The notes under the pieces: model-generated
What the model was told of the DNA's origin: nothing
The model's database searches: none
What the model saw: only the letters and a program-made list of their open reading frames with translations
Shown here: positions 45,730 to 54,475 of the stretch, piece after piece
Position numbering within the stretch: the stretch's first letter is position 1
Layout of the letters: the number at the start of each line of letters is the position of its first letter
Assembly: GCF_009695545.1 (NCBI RefSeq)
Contig: NZ_VUNS01000028.1
Coordinates: 1 to 63,708, forward strand
Direction: 5' to 3'
Length of the DNA: 63,708 nt
Source of the DNA: Victivallis lenta
Lineage (GTDB): Bacteria > Verrucomicrobiota > Lentisphaeria > Victivallales > Victivallaceae
Translations under genes and position numbers: made by a program

Positions 45730-47874
45730 TTGCCGCAGAAGCTGAAAATCATCGCTGCCGCCGCTCTGGAAAGCGCCGGAGCCGCGGTCGTATGTCACTA
45801 TTTCTTCCGGCGGCTGCGGGCTTTCGACCCGGTTTACGAGGTTCTGTATCTTCAGCCGGCTCCATACTGGTCCGCGGTGCTCCTTTTCCTGCTTTTTCTG
45901 GCGCTCTTTCTGTTCCTTCCGGCCGGACGGCAAGGCCGGGCGGAGCGGGTCCGGGACTGGATGCCGCTGCCGTTCGCCGGAGCGCTTCTCCTGCCTCAGT
46001 TCGATTCGGTGCTGCCCCTGCTCGGCGCATTCCTGCTGACCGGGTGGGGAGCCTGCCGGTATGCCTCGAACCTCGCCGGCGGGGAGACGGCCTTGTCCGG
46101 CAAAGCACCCCTGCTTTCGCCGCGGACCGGCGCGGCGCTGGCGGTCCTGTTCGGCATGCTCGGCGTGTTCTGGGGGTTTCACCTGCAGAGGACGGCCGGC
46201 AATACCCTTTTCCTCTTTTATCACGACTGGGGGGAATATGCGGAGCATTACCGGCGGCTCGCGTTCTCCGCCGATATCCGCCCGATCGACTGGCTGGTCG
46301 GCGGCGGCCACTGGAACGGGGCGGTCAATCTGCTGATGAGCGCGGCAATCCGGCTGGTTCCGGCGCCGGAGACGATTTTTCTGCTGAACAGCGTCATGAT
46401 CTTCTCCGCGGTCCCGCTGGTCTATCTGCTCGGCCGCCGGCTGAAACTGCCGGTTGCGACCGCGCTTGTCTTCGCGCTGTTTTTCCTGTTTTCGCCGGTG
46501 GTCAGCAACCAGCCGCTGTCGCTGTTCTACGGCTTCCACCCGGTCAATCTCCTGCCGGCGCTGTTCCTTCTCTTCTTCCTCTTCCGTGAACGCCGGCAGT
46601 ACGCGGCGGCGGGCGCCGTGATGCTCCTGACTTTATTCGTGCAGGAGACCGCCGCCATCTTCTGGTTCGGCTGCGCACTCTATCTCGCCGCTGGAAAGCA
46701 GTACCGCAAAGCGGCCCTGCTCGCGGGCGGAATGCTCCTGTTCTTCTTTCTCACGATCAAATTCGCCATCCCGGCAGCGGTAAAAACGCCGGGCGGCACA
46801 TATACGCAGATGTTCCATTTCTCCCAGCTGGGGAGCACGCCGGGCGAGGTGCTGCTTTCCCCGCTGCTGCGCCCCGCCGCGTTCTGGGGGACGCTCGCTT
46901 CTCCGAACAACCTCTCTTTCCTCCTGATGCTGGTCCTGCCGCTCTTCTTTTTCCTGATCCGCCGCCCGCTGCCGCTCCTGGCCGGAGTTCCTCTTCTGGC
47001 GGGGGTATGCCTCCAGTCGAGCCGCGACCTGCAGAATGTGGTGCTCCAATACGGCGTGGAACTCAACTGCCTCGTCTTCATCACCGCGCTCTATGCGGCG
47101 GAACAGCTGTTCCGGCAGGGAAACCGCAAAGCGCTTTTCGGAGCGCTCGCAGCTTCGCTGCTCCTGGTCCCGGCACTCTATCTGCTGGCCGGGAAAAGCA
47201 TTCTGTTCGGGAAATATCCGGCGGCGCCGATCCTCTCCCGGCCGGACGCCTCCGAACTGGTCCTGTTCCTGAAATCCGCGCTGCCGCGCGGGGTTACGGT
47301 TCACGCCTCGCCCCGCATCCGCGCTCAGCTTGTATTCGATTTTCCGACCAGGGCGCTGACGGACCCGGCCGAACCGGGGGAATTCTACCTGTTCAGCCTC
47401 CGCCCGGAAACCATGACGCAAGCGGAGCTGAACGCATTTCGCTCAGCTCTGGCCGCCGACCCGACGATCGCCCCGATCACGAGCGCCAACTGGAACGATC
47501 TTGAATATGTGATTTTTGCGAAACTGCCGTCTCCGCGCCCCCCGGCGCCGCTCCCGTTCCTGCGCCTGACCACGCCGGAGGAGTTTGCCGCGCTGGGTCC
47601 GGTCGTCGCGGACGGGCCGGATGTGGAAATCCGCTGCCGGCCGCGACAGGACGGAACCCTGATCGGCGCCCGGCTGAAAAGAAGGGCGGAATCCGATCTG
47701 AAGTTCCGGTTCATACTCGGGCGCGGCAATGAACGCCTGACCAAAGAGGTGACGTTCGCCAACGGCCTGCGCCCGGCCGACAGCGTCGAAACGGGAACCG
47801 CCTTCTTCGTCCTGCTGCCGCCGCTCGAGGGCGGGTTTCCGGAACAGGTTCAAGCGGAAGTCCTTCCGCTATGA
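45730..47874 (+). CDS. DUF2079-like polytopic membrane protein
   Basis: A 714-residue protein with about twelve hydrophobic segments in the first 500 residues and a soluble tail from about 500. FYHDWGEYAEHYRRLAFS and HWNGAVNLLMSAAIRLVPAP match the DUF2079 group, related to membrane glycosyltransferases. HPVNLLPALFLLFFLFRERRQY and PLSLFYGFHPVN follow. It could transfer a sugar from a lipid carrier. The only start with a nearby purine-rich site is TTG 45730. Its stop overlaps the next gene by 4 nt (ATGA). Confidence 0.7.
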   Translation: MPQKLKIIAAAALESAGAAVVCHYFFRRLRAFDPVYEVLYLQPAPYWSAVLLFLLFLALFLFLPAGRQGRAERVRDWMPLPFAGALLLPQFDSVLPLLGAFLLTGWGACRYASNLAGGETALSGKAPLLSPRTGAALAVLFGMLGVFWGFHLQRTAGNTLFLFYHDWGEYAEHYRRLAFSADIRPIDWLVGGGHWNGAVNLLMSAAIRLVPAPETIFLLNSVMIFSAVPLVYLLGRRLKLPVATALVFALFFLFSPVVSNQPLSLFYGFHPVNLLPALFLLFFLFRERRQYAAAGAVMLLTLFVQETAAIFWFGCALYLAAGKQYRKAALLAGGMLLFFFLTIKFAIPAAVKTPGGTYTQMFHFSQLGSTPGEVLLSPLLRPAAFWGTLASPNNLSFLLMLVLPLFFFLIRRPLPLLAGVPLLAGVCLQSSRDLQNVVLQYGVELNCLVFITALYAAEQLFRQGNRKALFGALAASLLLVPALYLLAGKSILFGKYPAAPILSRPDASELVLFLKSALPRGVTVHASPRIRAQLVFDFPTRALTDPAEPGEFYLFSLRPETMTQAELNAFRSALAADPTIAPITSANWNDLEYVIFAKLPSPRPPAPLPFLRLTTPEEFAALGPVVADGPDVEIRCRPRQDGTLIGARLKRRAESDLKFRFILGRGNERLTKEVTFANGLRPADSVETGTAFFVLLPPLEGGFPEQVQAEVLPL

Positions 47875-48857
47875 GAGCCGCATCCGTCCTGCGCAGGTTG
47901 CGGCGGGCCGTGCTTGCAGCGGCCACCCTCGCCGCCTTTGCCTGCGTGATCTGCTGGCTCCGGCAGCCGGACGCCGAAACTGCCGGCGGCCGGTTCGACC
48001 GGGAGGAAAACGCCATCCGGTTCGACGGCAGCGGCGGGTCGACACACCCGGACGGCGACATCGCGCTCCGGCAACGGTTCGACACGCTGAAACGGAACCG
48101 GGTCCGCCTTCTCTACGTGCCTTTCGATCCGGAACCGCCGCCCGGCGGTGCGGAACAGGCCGGGCGGCTCCTCAAGCTCGCCGGCGAATATGGCTTCGAA
48201 GTGATTCCGCAGGTCGGCGGCATCTATGAAGATTCCGCCCGTCCCGCCGAGCCGGAGTGGAGAACCAGATTCGTCCGTTCGGTCGCCCGGCTGCTCGACG
48301 ACCATCCGGAATTTGCCGGAATCCAGCTCAGGATCGAGTCGCTGCCCGGCGGCAATGCGGATTATCTGAAGCTGCTCGACAAACTGCGGCCGCTCGTCGG
48401 GCCGCGCCGTCTCGAAGCGGCGGCTTACCCGCCGCCATCCTGGTTCCGGGCGCAGCCGGAAGTTTGCTGGAGCAGGGAGTTTCTGACCGAAGTCGCCGAA
48501 CGCTGCGACCGCATGACGGTCAGGATGCACCATACGGGACTCTCCGACCGGAAACATTATATCCGGCTTATGCGGATATGGACACGCGAACTGCTCGACG
48601 CCGCCAAAGGAACCGACTGCCGGCTTCTGTTCGAGCTGCCGGCCGGCGGCACCGCCGACAACCGGCACGATCCCGCCGCGGAAAACCTGGCGGCGGCGCT
48701 CCGCGGCGTTCAGGCCGGTCTGAACGGACACGATCTTGCGAACTATCTCGGCTGTGCCGTTGACAGTGAACGGGAAATGACCTCCGGCAGCTGGTCCGCC
48801 TGGCAGGCCGTTTTTTGCGGCGCGCGTCCGGAAACGGTCAGAGACGGATCTCCATGA
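47871..48857 (+). CDS. Membrane-anchored TIM-barrel-like protein, unknown
   Basis: A 328-residue protein with one N-terminal membrane segment (AVLAAATLAAFACVICWL), the rest presumably periplasmic. RVRLLYVPFDP, FEVIPQVGGIYED, FAGIQLRIESLPGG and DRMTVRMHHTGLSD look like successive barrel strands, so it may be a distant glycosidase-like fold. I cannot assign a family. It is coupled to the DUF2079 gene by a 4-nt overlap and is probably its functional partner. It overlaps the convergent GNAT gene by 20 nt. Confidence 0.6.
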   Translation: MRAASVLRRLRRAVLAAATLAAFACVICWLRQPDAETAGGRFDREENAIRFDGSGGSTHPDGDIALRQRFDTLKRNRVRLLYVPFDPEPPPGGAEQAGRLLKLAGEYGFEVIPQVGGIYEDSARPAEPEWRTRFVRSVARLLDDHPEFAGIQLRIESLPGGNADYLKLLDKLRPLVGPRRLEAAAYPPPSWFRAQPEVCWSREFLTEVAERCDRMTVRMHHTGLSDRKHYIRLMRIWTRELLDAAKGTDCRLLFELPAGGTADNRHDPAAENLAAALRGVQAGLNGHDLANYLGCAVDSEREMTSGSWSAWQAVFCGARPETVRDGSP

Positions 48858-49356
48858 TGTAATCGTCCATGACGAAGCCGCCGCCGATATCGGTGACCAT
48901 CTCGTTCGCCTTGTGAAAACCGTTCCGTTCATAGGCGCGGATCGCCGCGGTGTTGTGCCGGTTCACATTCAGATGCAGCACCTTGTACCCCTTCTTCCGC
49001 GCCTCGGCGATGACGTGCTTCAGCGCCAGCGTGCCGATGCCGCGGTTATGATAGGCGGCGTCGAGGTAGAGCTTGTGCAGCTTCGCACACTCGCGGCTGT
49101 GCTCGGAACAGGGGCCGTAACTCGTAAAGCCGACCGGCGTACCGCCGTCGAAAATCAGATCGAAACGGGTCCCCTCCCCGTACTCCTTCTCGAGCACGGG
49201 CAGGTCGTACATCATCTTGAGCATATAGCGGATCTGTCCTTCGTCCAGAATCGTCCGGTAAGCCTCCGGCCAGATCCTTTCGGCCAATCGGGCCACAATC
49301 GGAAGCTCTTCCCGCGAAGCGGATGCAATCGTAATATTTTCCACGGCATACGGCAT
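48838..49356 (-). CDS. GNAT-family N-acetyltransferase
   Basis: A 172-residue acetyltransferase. LHKLYLDAAYHNRGIGTLALKHVIAEARKKGY carries the acetyl-CoA loop (residues about 98-125) and NVNRHNTAAIRAYERNGFHK the closing helix. The N-terminus WPEAYRTILDEGQIRYML is typical of the group that acetylates small molecules or protein N-termini. The start at 49356 follows GGAGGAG. Confidence 0.88.
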   Translation of the reverse strand: MPYAVENITIASASREELPIVARLAERIWPEAYRTILDEGQIRYMLKMMYDLPVLEKEYGEGTRFDLIFDGGTPVGFTSYGPCSEHSRECAKLHKLYLDAAYHNRGIGTLALKHVIAEARKKGYKVLHLNVNRHNTAAIRAYERNGFHKANEMVTDIGGGFVMDDYIMEIRL

Positions 49357-49452
49357 TTTGAAACACTCCTCCTGTTGGTTGCACCGGGAATATAGCATAG
49401 CCGGAAGAAAATTGCAACCCGCCGCTCCCCGGCAATCCCGTCGCGGACAAAA

Positions 49453-49485
49453 AAACACCCGGCGGAGCCGAAACTCCCCGGGCGT
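49453..49485 (-). terminator. Rho-independent terminator of the Cys-rich lipoprotein gene
   Basis: On the minus strand a stem of 12 pairs (one bulge, one G-U) with a six-base loop is followed by seven T. It begins about 20 nt after the stop of the 49506-49682 gene. Confidence 0.65.
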
Positions 49486-49505
49486 CTTTACCGGTGACTG
49501 CCGAA

Positions 49506-49682
49506 TTACTTCGCGGCCGGAGCCGGACAGGCCGTCTTGCCCGGGCATGCCGTGGTCGGGCACGCCTTGCCGGACGGACAGTCGGATTTCCCGCAGCTGC
49601 CGCTGCCGCAGCATCCCGCGGCAACGAACATGACGGCACCCGCGAACGCGGCGATCATCAGAGCTTTCCTGAACATTTTCAT
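49506..49682 (-). CDS. Very small Cys-rich lipoprotein
   Basis: A 58-residue protein. MKMFRKALMIAAFAGAVMF is a signal peptide, with lipobox VAAGC. The mature peptide of about 35 residues has eight Cys in a Gly/Pro/Lys/Ala-rich background (CGSGSCGKSDCPSGKACP), much like short metal-binding or structural lipoproteins. AGGAAAGGGG precedes the ATG. It has its own strong promoter (49730-49757) and terminator, so it is a highly expressed single-gene unit. No family is known to me. Confidence 0.75.
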   Translation of the reverse strand: MKMFRKALMIAAFAGAVMFVAAGCCGSGSCGKSDCPSGKACPTTACPGKTACPAPAAK

Positions 49683-49729
49683 TTCCCCTTTCCTGTTGGT
49701 GACCGGAACTCCGGATCCGGATTACAGTT

Positions 49730-49757
49730 ACTATACACGATTCCGTGAAAATGTCAA
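49730..49757 (-). promoter_or_regulatory. Strong promoter of the Cys-rich lipoprotein gene
   Basis: On the minus strand a consensus TTGACA (49757-49752) and TATAGT (49735-49730) are 16 nt apart, with a leader of about 40 nt to the ATG. Best-matching promoter in the window. Confidence 0.65.
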
Positions 49758-49846
49758 ACCCGCACTTGAAAAAGCTGCTCGCGCCGTTACATTAATAAAT
49801 CAGTGACATTCAAAAAACGATTCAATACAGTTCAGGACAAACAGGA

Positions 49847-51625
49847 ATGAAAGCATCTGAAATCCGCCGCCGATATATCGAATTTTTCAAGAACAGAAAC
49901 CACGCGGAGATCAAAAGCGCTCCGCTGATTCCCGAGAATGACCCGACCTGCCTGTTCACCACGGCCGGAATGCACCCGCTGGTGCCGTATCTGCTCGGGG
50001 CGAAGCATCCGTCCGGCACGCGGCTGACCGATTACCAGAAATGCATCCGCACCGGCGACATCGACGAGGTCGGCGACCCGGTGCACCTGACCTTCTTCGA
50101 GATGCTCGGCAACTGGTCGCTCGGCGACTATTTCAAGAAAGAGATGATCGGCTTCAGCTTTGAATTTCTGACCGGGAAAGAGAACCTGAACATTCCGGCC
50201 GACATGCTCGCCGTGACCGTGTTCGCCGGTGACGAAGACTGTCCGTTCGACGAAGAGGCCTACAACGAATGGCGCTCGCACGGCATCCCGGCGGCCCGCA
50301 TCGCGAAACTCGGCAAGAAGGACAACTGGTGGGGCCCGGCCGGCACCACCGGTCCCTGCGGCCCGGATACCGAGATGTTTTACTGGACCGGGCCGCTGCC
50401 CGCCCCCGAAACGTTCGATCCGGGCGACAAGCGCTGGGTCGAAATCTGGAACGACGTCTTCATGCAGTATAACAAGACGGCCGACGGCAAATTCGAGCCG
50501 CTGGCGCAGAAGAACGTCGATACCGGCATGGGCCTCGAACGCGTGACCGCGATCCTGCAGGGCAAGGCGAGCTGCTACGAAACCGAAATTTTCGCGCCGA
50601 TCTTCGCAAAGCTCGACGAAATCCGCGGCATCGACGCGCCGGCCGCCGTCCGCACGAGCTCGGAACGCATCATCGCCGACCATCTGCGCGCCGCGACTTT
50701 CATTCTCGGCGACGGAATCACGCCGGGCAAGGTCGATCAGCCGTATGTGCTGCGCCGCCTGATCCGCCGGGCGATCCGCGAAGGGCGCAAGCTCGGCATC
50801 AACGACGCCTTCACCTCGAAAATCGCGGATGCGGTCATCGAAGAGTTCGGCGATGTCTACCCCGAACTCCGGGACCGGGCCGCCGTCATCCGCGAAGAGC
50901 TCGACCGCGAGGAAAAGCAATTCGCGGTCACGCTCGAAAAGGGGACCCATGAGTTCCAGAAGCTGATCGACCGCGTTCCCGCCCATATCGAGAAGAAAAT
51001 CATCTCCGGCAAAAACGCTTTCAATCTGTATGAGACCTACGGGTTCCCGATCGAACTGACCATTGAAATGGCGCAGGAAAAAGGATTCCAGGTCGACCGG
51101 GCCGGTTATGACGCCGCCTTCGCCAAACATCAGGAGATGAGCCGCGCCGGCGCCGAACAGAAATTCAAGGGCGGCCTCGCCGACAGCTCCGAGGCGACCG
51201 CCGCGCTGCACAGCGCGACCCACCTGCTGCAGGCGGCGCTCCGCAAGGTGCTCGGCACGCATGTCGAACAGCGCGGCTCGAACATCACGGCCGAGCGGCT
51301 CCGCTTCGACTTCTCGCACGAGGACAAGATGACGCCGGAGCAGCTCAAGCAGGTCGAAGACCTGGTCAACGACGCGATCAGCCGCGACCTGCCGATCGTC
51401 TGCGAGGAGATGGATGTCGAAACCGCCAAAAATTCCGGCGCGATGGGACTCTTCGAGAACAAGTACGACGCCAAAGTCAAGGTCTATACGATGGGCGACG
51501 TCAGCAAGGAGATCTGCGGCGGTCCGCATGCGAGCCGCACCGGGGAACTCGGCCGGTTCAAAATCAAGAAGGAAGAGAGTTCGAGCCGCGGCGTCCGCCG
51601 GATCAAGGCCGTTCTGGAACGATAA
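49847..51625 (+). CDS. alaS: Alanyl-tRNA synthetase, short form without C-Ala domain
   Basis: A 592-residue class IIc synthetase that charges tRNA-Ala. Motifs AGMHPLVPYLLG, FFEMLGNWSLGDYF, GPAGTTGPCGPDTEMFY and DTGMGLERVTAILQG give the catalytic core. VLRRLIRRAIR belongs to the tRNA-recognition part. The editing domain keeps HSATHLL and CGGPHASRTGELGRF. The protein then stops, whereas E. coli AlaRS has 875 residues with a C-Ala domain. The reading frame ends naturally, with no sign of an adjoining C-Ala fragment. Confidence 0.93.
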   Translation: MKASEIRRRYIEFFKNRNHAEIKSAPLIPENDPTCLFTTAGMHPLVPYLLGAKHPSGTRLTDYQKCIRTGDIDEVGDPVHLTFFEMLGNWSLGDYFKKEMIGFSFEFLTGKENLNIPADMLAVTVFAGDEDCPFDEEAYNEWRSHGIPAARIAKLGKKDNWWGPAGTTGPCGPDTEMFYWTGPLPAPETFDPGDKRWVEIWNDVFMQYNKTADGKFEPLAQKNVDTGMGLERVTAILQGKASCYETEIFAPIFAKLDEIRGIDAPAAVRTSSERIIADHLRAATFILGDGITPGKVDQPYVLRRLIRRAIREGRKLGINDAFTSKIADAVIEEFGDVYPELRDRAAVIREELDREEKQFAVTLEKGTHEFQKLIDRVPAHIEKKIISGKNAFNLYETYGFPIELTIEMAQEKGFQVDRAGYDAAFAKHQEMSRAGAEQKFKGGLADSSEATAALHSATHLLQAALRKVLGTHVEQRGSNITAERLRFDFSHEDKMTPEQLKQVEDLVNDAISRDLPIVCEEMDVETAKNSGAMGLFENKYDAKVKVYTMGDVSKEICGGPHASRTGELGRFKIKKEESSSRGVRRIKAVLER

Positions 51626-51646
51626 CCCCCGGGGAGGAGTGAGACA

Positions 51647-52147
51647 ATGAAAGAGTCCGATCTGCTGATTTCGCACCGTGACGGCGTTTATTTCGTCAAG
51701 GTTTCGGGCCGCGCGAATTTCGAATACGCGGTGCCGCTGCGCGAACTGGCCAAGACGCTCGACAATTTCAGATGCGTGCGGATGGATATGACCGAATGCC
51801 TGGCCATGGACAGCACCTTCATGGGCGTGCTTTCGATGATCGGGCTCAAAGCCAAACGCTGCGACGCGAAAGTCGAACTCGTGAACGCTTCGGAGTTCCT
51901 GACCAAACTGCTGCGCGATCTCGGCGTGGTCAAGCTTTTCGACTTCGTCGCCGGCGGCGGCGACTCCGATGCGGATTACGACAGCGCGGCCCGGAAAGCC
52001 GACCTGCTGACCACCGCCGAAACCGTCGCCGAAGCACATGAAACCCTCGTCGAAGCCGACCGGTCCAACGCTGAAAAATTCGATCAGGTCATCGCTTTCT
52101 CCAAGCAGGACGTCGAACGTCTGAAAAAGGAAAAAGAGGGGAAATAA
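51647..52147 (+). CDS. STAS-domain protein
   Basis: A 166-residue cytoplasmic protein. Residues about 5-105 are a STAS (anti-sigma-factor antagonist-like) fold: VRMDMTECLAMDSTFMGVLSMI places a Ser/Thr at the phosphorylation loop. The last 60 residues form a charged helix (AEAHETLVEADRSNAEKFDQV). It may bind a serine kinase in a partner-switching pathway, none of which is in the window. It is 21 nt after alaS and co-oriented. Confidence 0.82.
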   Translation: MKESDLLISHRDGVYFVKVSGRANFEYAVPLRELAKTLDNFRCVRMDMTECLAMDSTFMGVLSMIGLKAKRCDAKVELVNASEFLTKLLRDLGVVKLFDFVAGGGDSDADYDSAARKADLLTTAETVAEAHETLVEADRSNAEKFDQVIAFSKQDVERLKKEKEGK

Positions 52148-52172
52148 TCCTCCTCTTTTCAGGCTGCAATGC

Positions 52173-52213
52173 CGCGGGGCCCGGAGGCAGATGTACCACC
52201 TCCGGGCCCCGCG
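52173..52213. other. Perfect 15-bp hairpin between convergent operons
   Basis: CGCGGGGCCCGGAGG (52173-52187) and its exact inverse (52199-52213) enclose an 11-nt loop. There is no T-run on either side. It lies between the ends of the alaS-STAS operon and of the TerB-type operon and may act as a bidirectional terminator or transcript-stabilising structure. Confidence 0.5.
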
Positions 52214-52241
52214 ATGCATTAGTCAGCGGACTGTATCGGGG

Positions 52242-54467
52242 CTAATGCCAGCTGCGGATGCGCGCCCTCATTTCGTCTATGCCGAGAATGCCGTAAGCGA
52301 ATCCTTTTCTGACCAATTGCTGCGGCAGGAATTCATCGTATTTTTCGAACAGCGGAACTTCGCCCTTGTAAATCAGCTCCATCGGGTCGAGCGGCTGTTT
52401 TTCCATCTCGCCGAGGAGGCGGAAGAACTCCTCTTTCGACGCCTTCATCCGGAAAATCAGGAAGTACGGCCGCGACGAATCCAGCGCGGAGAGGCCGAGC
52501 GCGGGGCCGCACTTGATTTTGATAAAGCGCTCCAGGGCAAGAAACGCATAGGTTCCGAGCCACGGAAACAGGCACCACATGTCGCCGCCCAGACAGATCA
52601 GCGGCTCTTCGGTCATGCCGGAGTGACGGGCAGTGCGGCGCGCCTCGTCGAGCCGCGCCACGGCATTTTTCATGAGATACGGATAAGAGCAGTTCTCCCG
52701 CAGCACCTCGCGCATCCGTTCCAGAATCCGGGTATGGATGTCGCCGGGACACTGGCCGAAATAGGCGGGCACTTTCCCCCGGACCTGCGAGCAGTAGACC
52801 AGATGGCGATTGTGATCGACCTCTTCAACGATCCACACATGCCCGGCCAGCGCGATTTTTTCGCCGACCGGCGGCGGCATGACGATCGTGCCGAGCTCCT
52901 GCGACTCGTTGCGCACGGTGTACTCCTCGTTCTCCTTGAACACGGCGTAGAACTTGAAGGAGCTGGTCTGCCGCTCCCCGGCCAGGCCGATGATCAGCCC
53001 GCCCTCCTCGGTTTTCTGGATCTGCTCCGTGGAGACGAGGTGCCGCAGCAGAAGCCTGTAGTCCTCCTGTGTGATCCGGTGGAAATAACTCAGCGAAAGC
53101 ACGCGCGAAGCGAGCGCCGCCGCCGACATCTCGCCGCAGGAGGCCAGCGTGCACATGGTCTGGTGGTAAAGCAGGCTGAACGGCAGCCGGTCCAGCTTCG
53201 GCGGCTCGACCCAGCGCTCCTCGCGGTAGAGCTGAATCAGAGCGATGCCCTGGATGAGCGTCCAGGGGACCGTGACCGGCAGCATCGCCCGCGCCTCGGG
53301 CTGCTCCTCCTGCATGACGAACCACATCTCCGGCGGCAGGTCCCGCCGCCCGGTCCGCCCCATGCGCTGCAGGAAGGAGGAAACCGTGAAAGGGGCGTCG
53401 ACCTGAAACGCACGTTCGAGCCGGCCGATGTCGATGCCGAGCTCGAGGGTCGCGGTGGTGACGGTGGTCAGGAACTGTTCCTCATCTTTCATGATCGCTT
53501 CAGCGGTCTCCCGGTAGGAGGTGGACAGATTGCCGTGGTGAATCAGGAACCGGTCCGGCTCATGCCTGATTTCACAATATTGCCGCAGCGTGGTGGTGGC
53601 GGCCTCGCACTCTTCGCGGGAGTTCAGGAAGACAAGGCACTTTTTTCCGCGGGTATGCTCGAAAATATAACCCATGGCGGGATCGGCGTTGACGGGAGCG
53701 GTATCGGTCTTTCCGTCCAGCTCCGGCTGCGCGTCCTGGATCTCCCGCTCCTCCGCCGCCTGCGCGCCGAGAACGTAGAAGTGCTCCATGGAGAGCCGCC
53801 AGCGGGCGCCTCCGGCCTCGATTTTCGGGATGGCGGTCTTTCGCCCGGTTCCGGCGGAGAGAAATTTCCCGGTGCTTTCGAGGTCGCCGATGGTGGCGGA
53901 GAGCCCGATCCGGCGCGGATTCACCCCGGCGAGCTTCGAAAGCCGTTCAATGAGGCAGAGGGTCTGGCCGCCGCGGTCGCCGCGCATCAGGGAGTGAACC
54001 TCGTCGATGACGATGAACCGCAGGTCGCCGAACAGCCGGGCGATATAGGCGTGTTTGTGAAGCAGCAGCGCCTCGAGCGATTCAGGCGTGATCTGAAGAA
54101 TGCCGGAGGGGTTCTCCAGAAGCCGCTTTTTGCGGGATTGCGCGACGTCGCCATGCCAGTGCCACACCGGGATATCCGCCTCCCTGCAGAGGTCGTTGAG
54201 CCGCTGGAACTGATCGTTGATCAGCGCCTTCAGGGGGCCGATATAAACCGCGCCGACGGATTTCGGCATATCTTCGGTGAACAGCGTCAGGATGGGAAAG
54301 AAGGCGGCCTCGGTCTTCCCCGACGCGGTGGAAGCGGAGAGCAGCAGGTTGTCGTCGGTGTTGAACACGGCGTCACCCGCGGCAACCTGAATGGCCCGCA
54401 GCGACTCCCAGTTGTTCTGGTAGATGAAATCCCGGATGAACGGCGCATAGCGGTTGAAGATATTCAT
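52242..54467 (-). CDS. Lhr-like DEAD/DEAH-box helicase of the TerB operon
   Basis: A 741-residue superfamily 2 helicase. Walker A is STASGKT (46-52), ITPESLEALLL motif Ic, DEVH at 155-158, SAT at 190-192, and QRMGRTGRRD the motif VI near residue 370. The C-terminal half is a long winged-helix and beta region like Lhr. It resembles BREX-associated BrxHI/BrxHII helicases. It is the last gene of a three-gene operon, 8 nt after the ATPase stop. It probably moves along or unwinds DNA or RNA for the system. Confidence 0.85.
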   Translation of the reverse strand: MNIFNRYAPFIRDFIYQNNWESLRAIQVAAGDAVFNTDDNLLLSASTASGKTEAAFFPILTLFTEDMPKSVGAVYIGPLKALINDQFQRLNDLCREADIPVWHWHGDVAQSRKKRLLENPSGILQITPESLEALLLHKHAYIARLFGDLRFIVIDEVHSLMRGDRGGQTLCLIERLSKLAGVNPRRIGLSATIGDLESTGKFLSAGTGRKTAIPKIEAGGARWRLSMEHFYVLGAQAAEEREIQDAQPELDGKTDTAPVNADPAMGYIFEHTRGKKCLVFLNSREECEAATTTLRQYCEIRHEPDRFLIHHGNLSTSYRETAEAIMKDEEQFLTTVTTATLELGIDIGRLERAFQVDAPFTVSSFLQRMGRTGRRDLPPEMWFVMQEEQPEARAMLPVTVPWTLIQGIALIQLYREERWVEPPKLDRLPFSLLYHQTMCTLASCGEMSAAALASRVLSLSYFHRITQEDYRLLLRHLVSTEQIQKTEEGGLIIGLAGERQTSSFKFYAVFKENEEYTVRNESQELGTIVMPPPVGEKIALAGHVWIVEEVDHNRHLVYCSQVRGKVPAYFGQCPGDIHTRILERMREVLRENCSYPYLMKNAVARLDEARRTARHSGMTEEPLICLGGDMWCLFPWLGTYAFLALERFIKIKCGPALGLSALDSSRPYFLIFRMKASKEEFFRLLGEMEKQPLDPMELIYKGEVPLFEKYDEFLPQQLVRKGFAYGILGIDEMRARIRSWH

Positions 54468-54475
54468 CGGCGTCC

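Noticed and set aside
49832-52219. A 795-residue minus-strand frame
   Set aside because: It is antisense to alaS and the STAS gene over its full length, with charged low-complexity composition and no recognisable motif.
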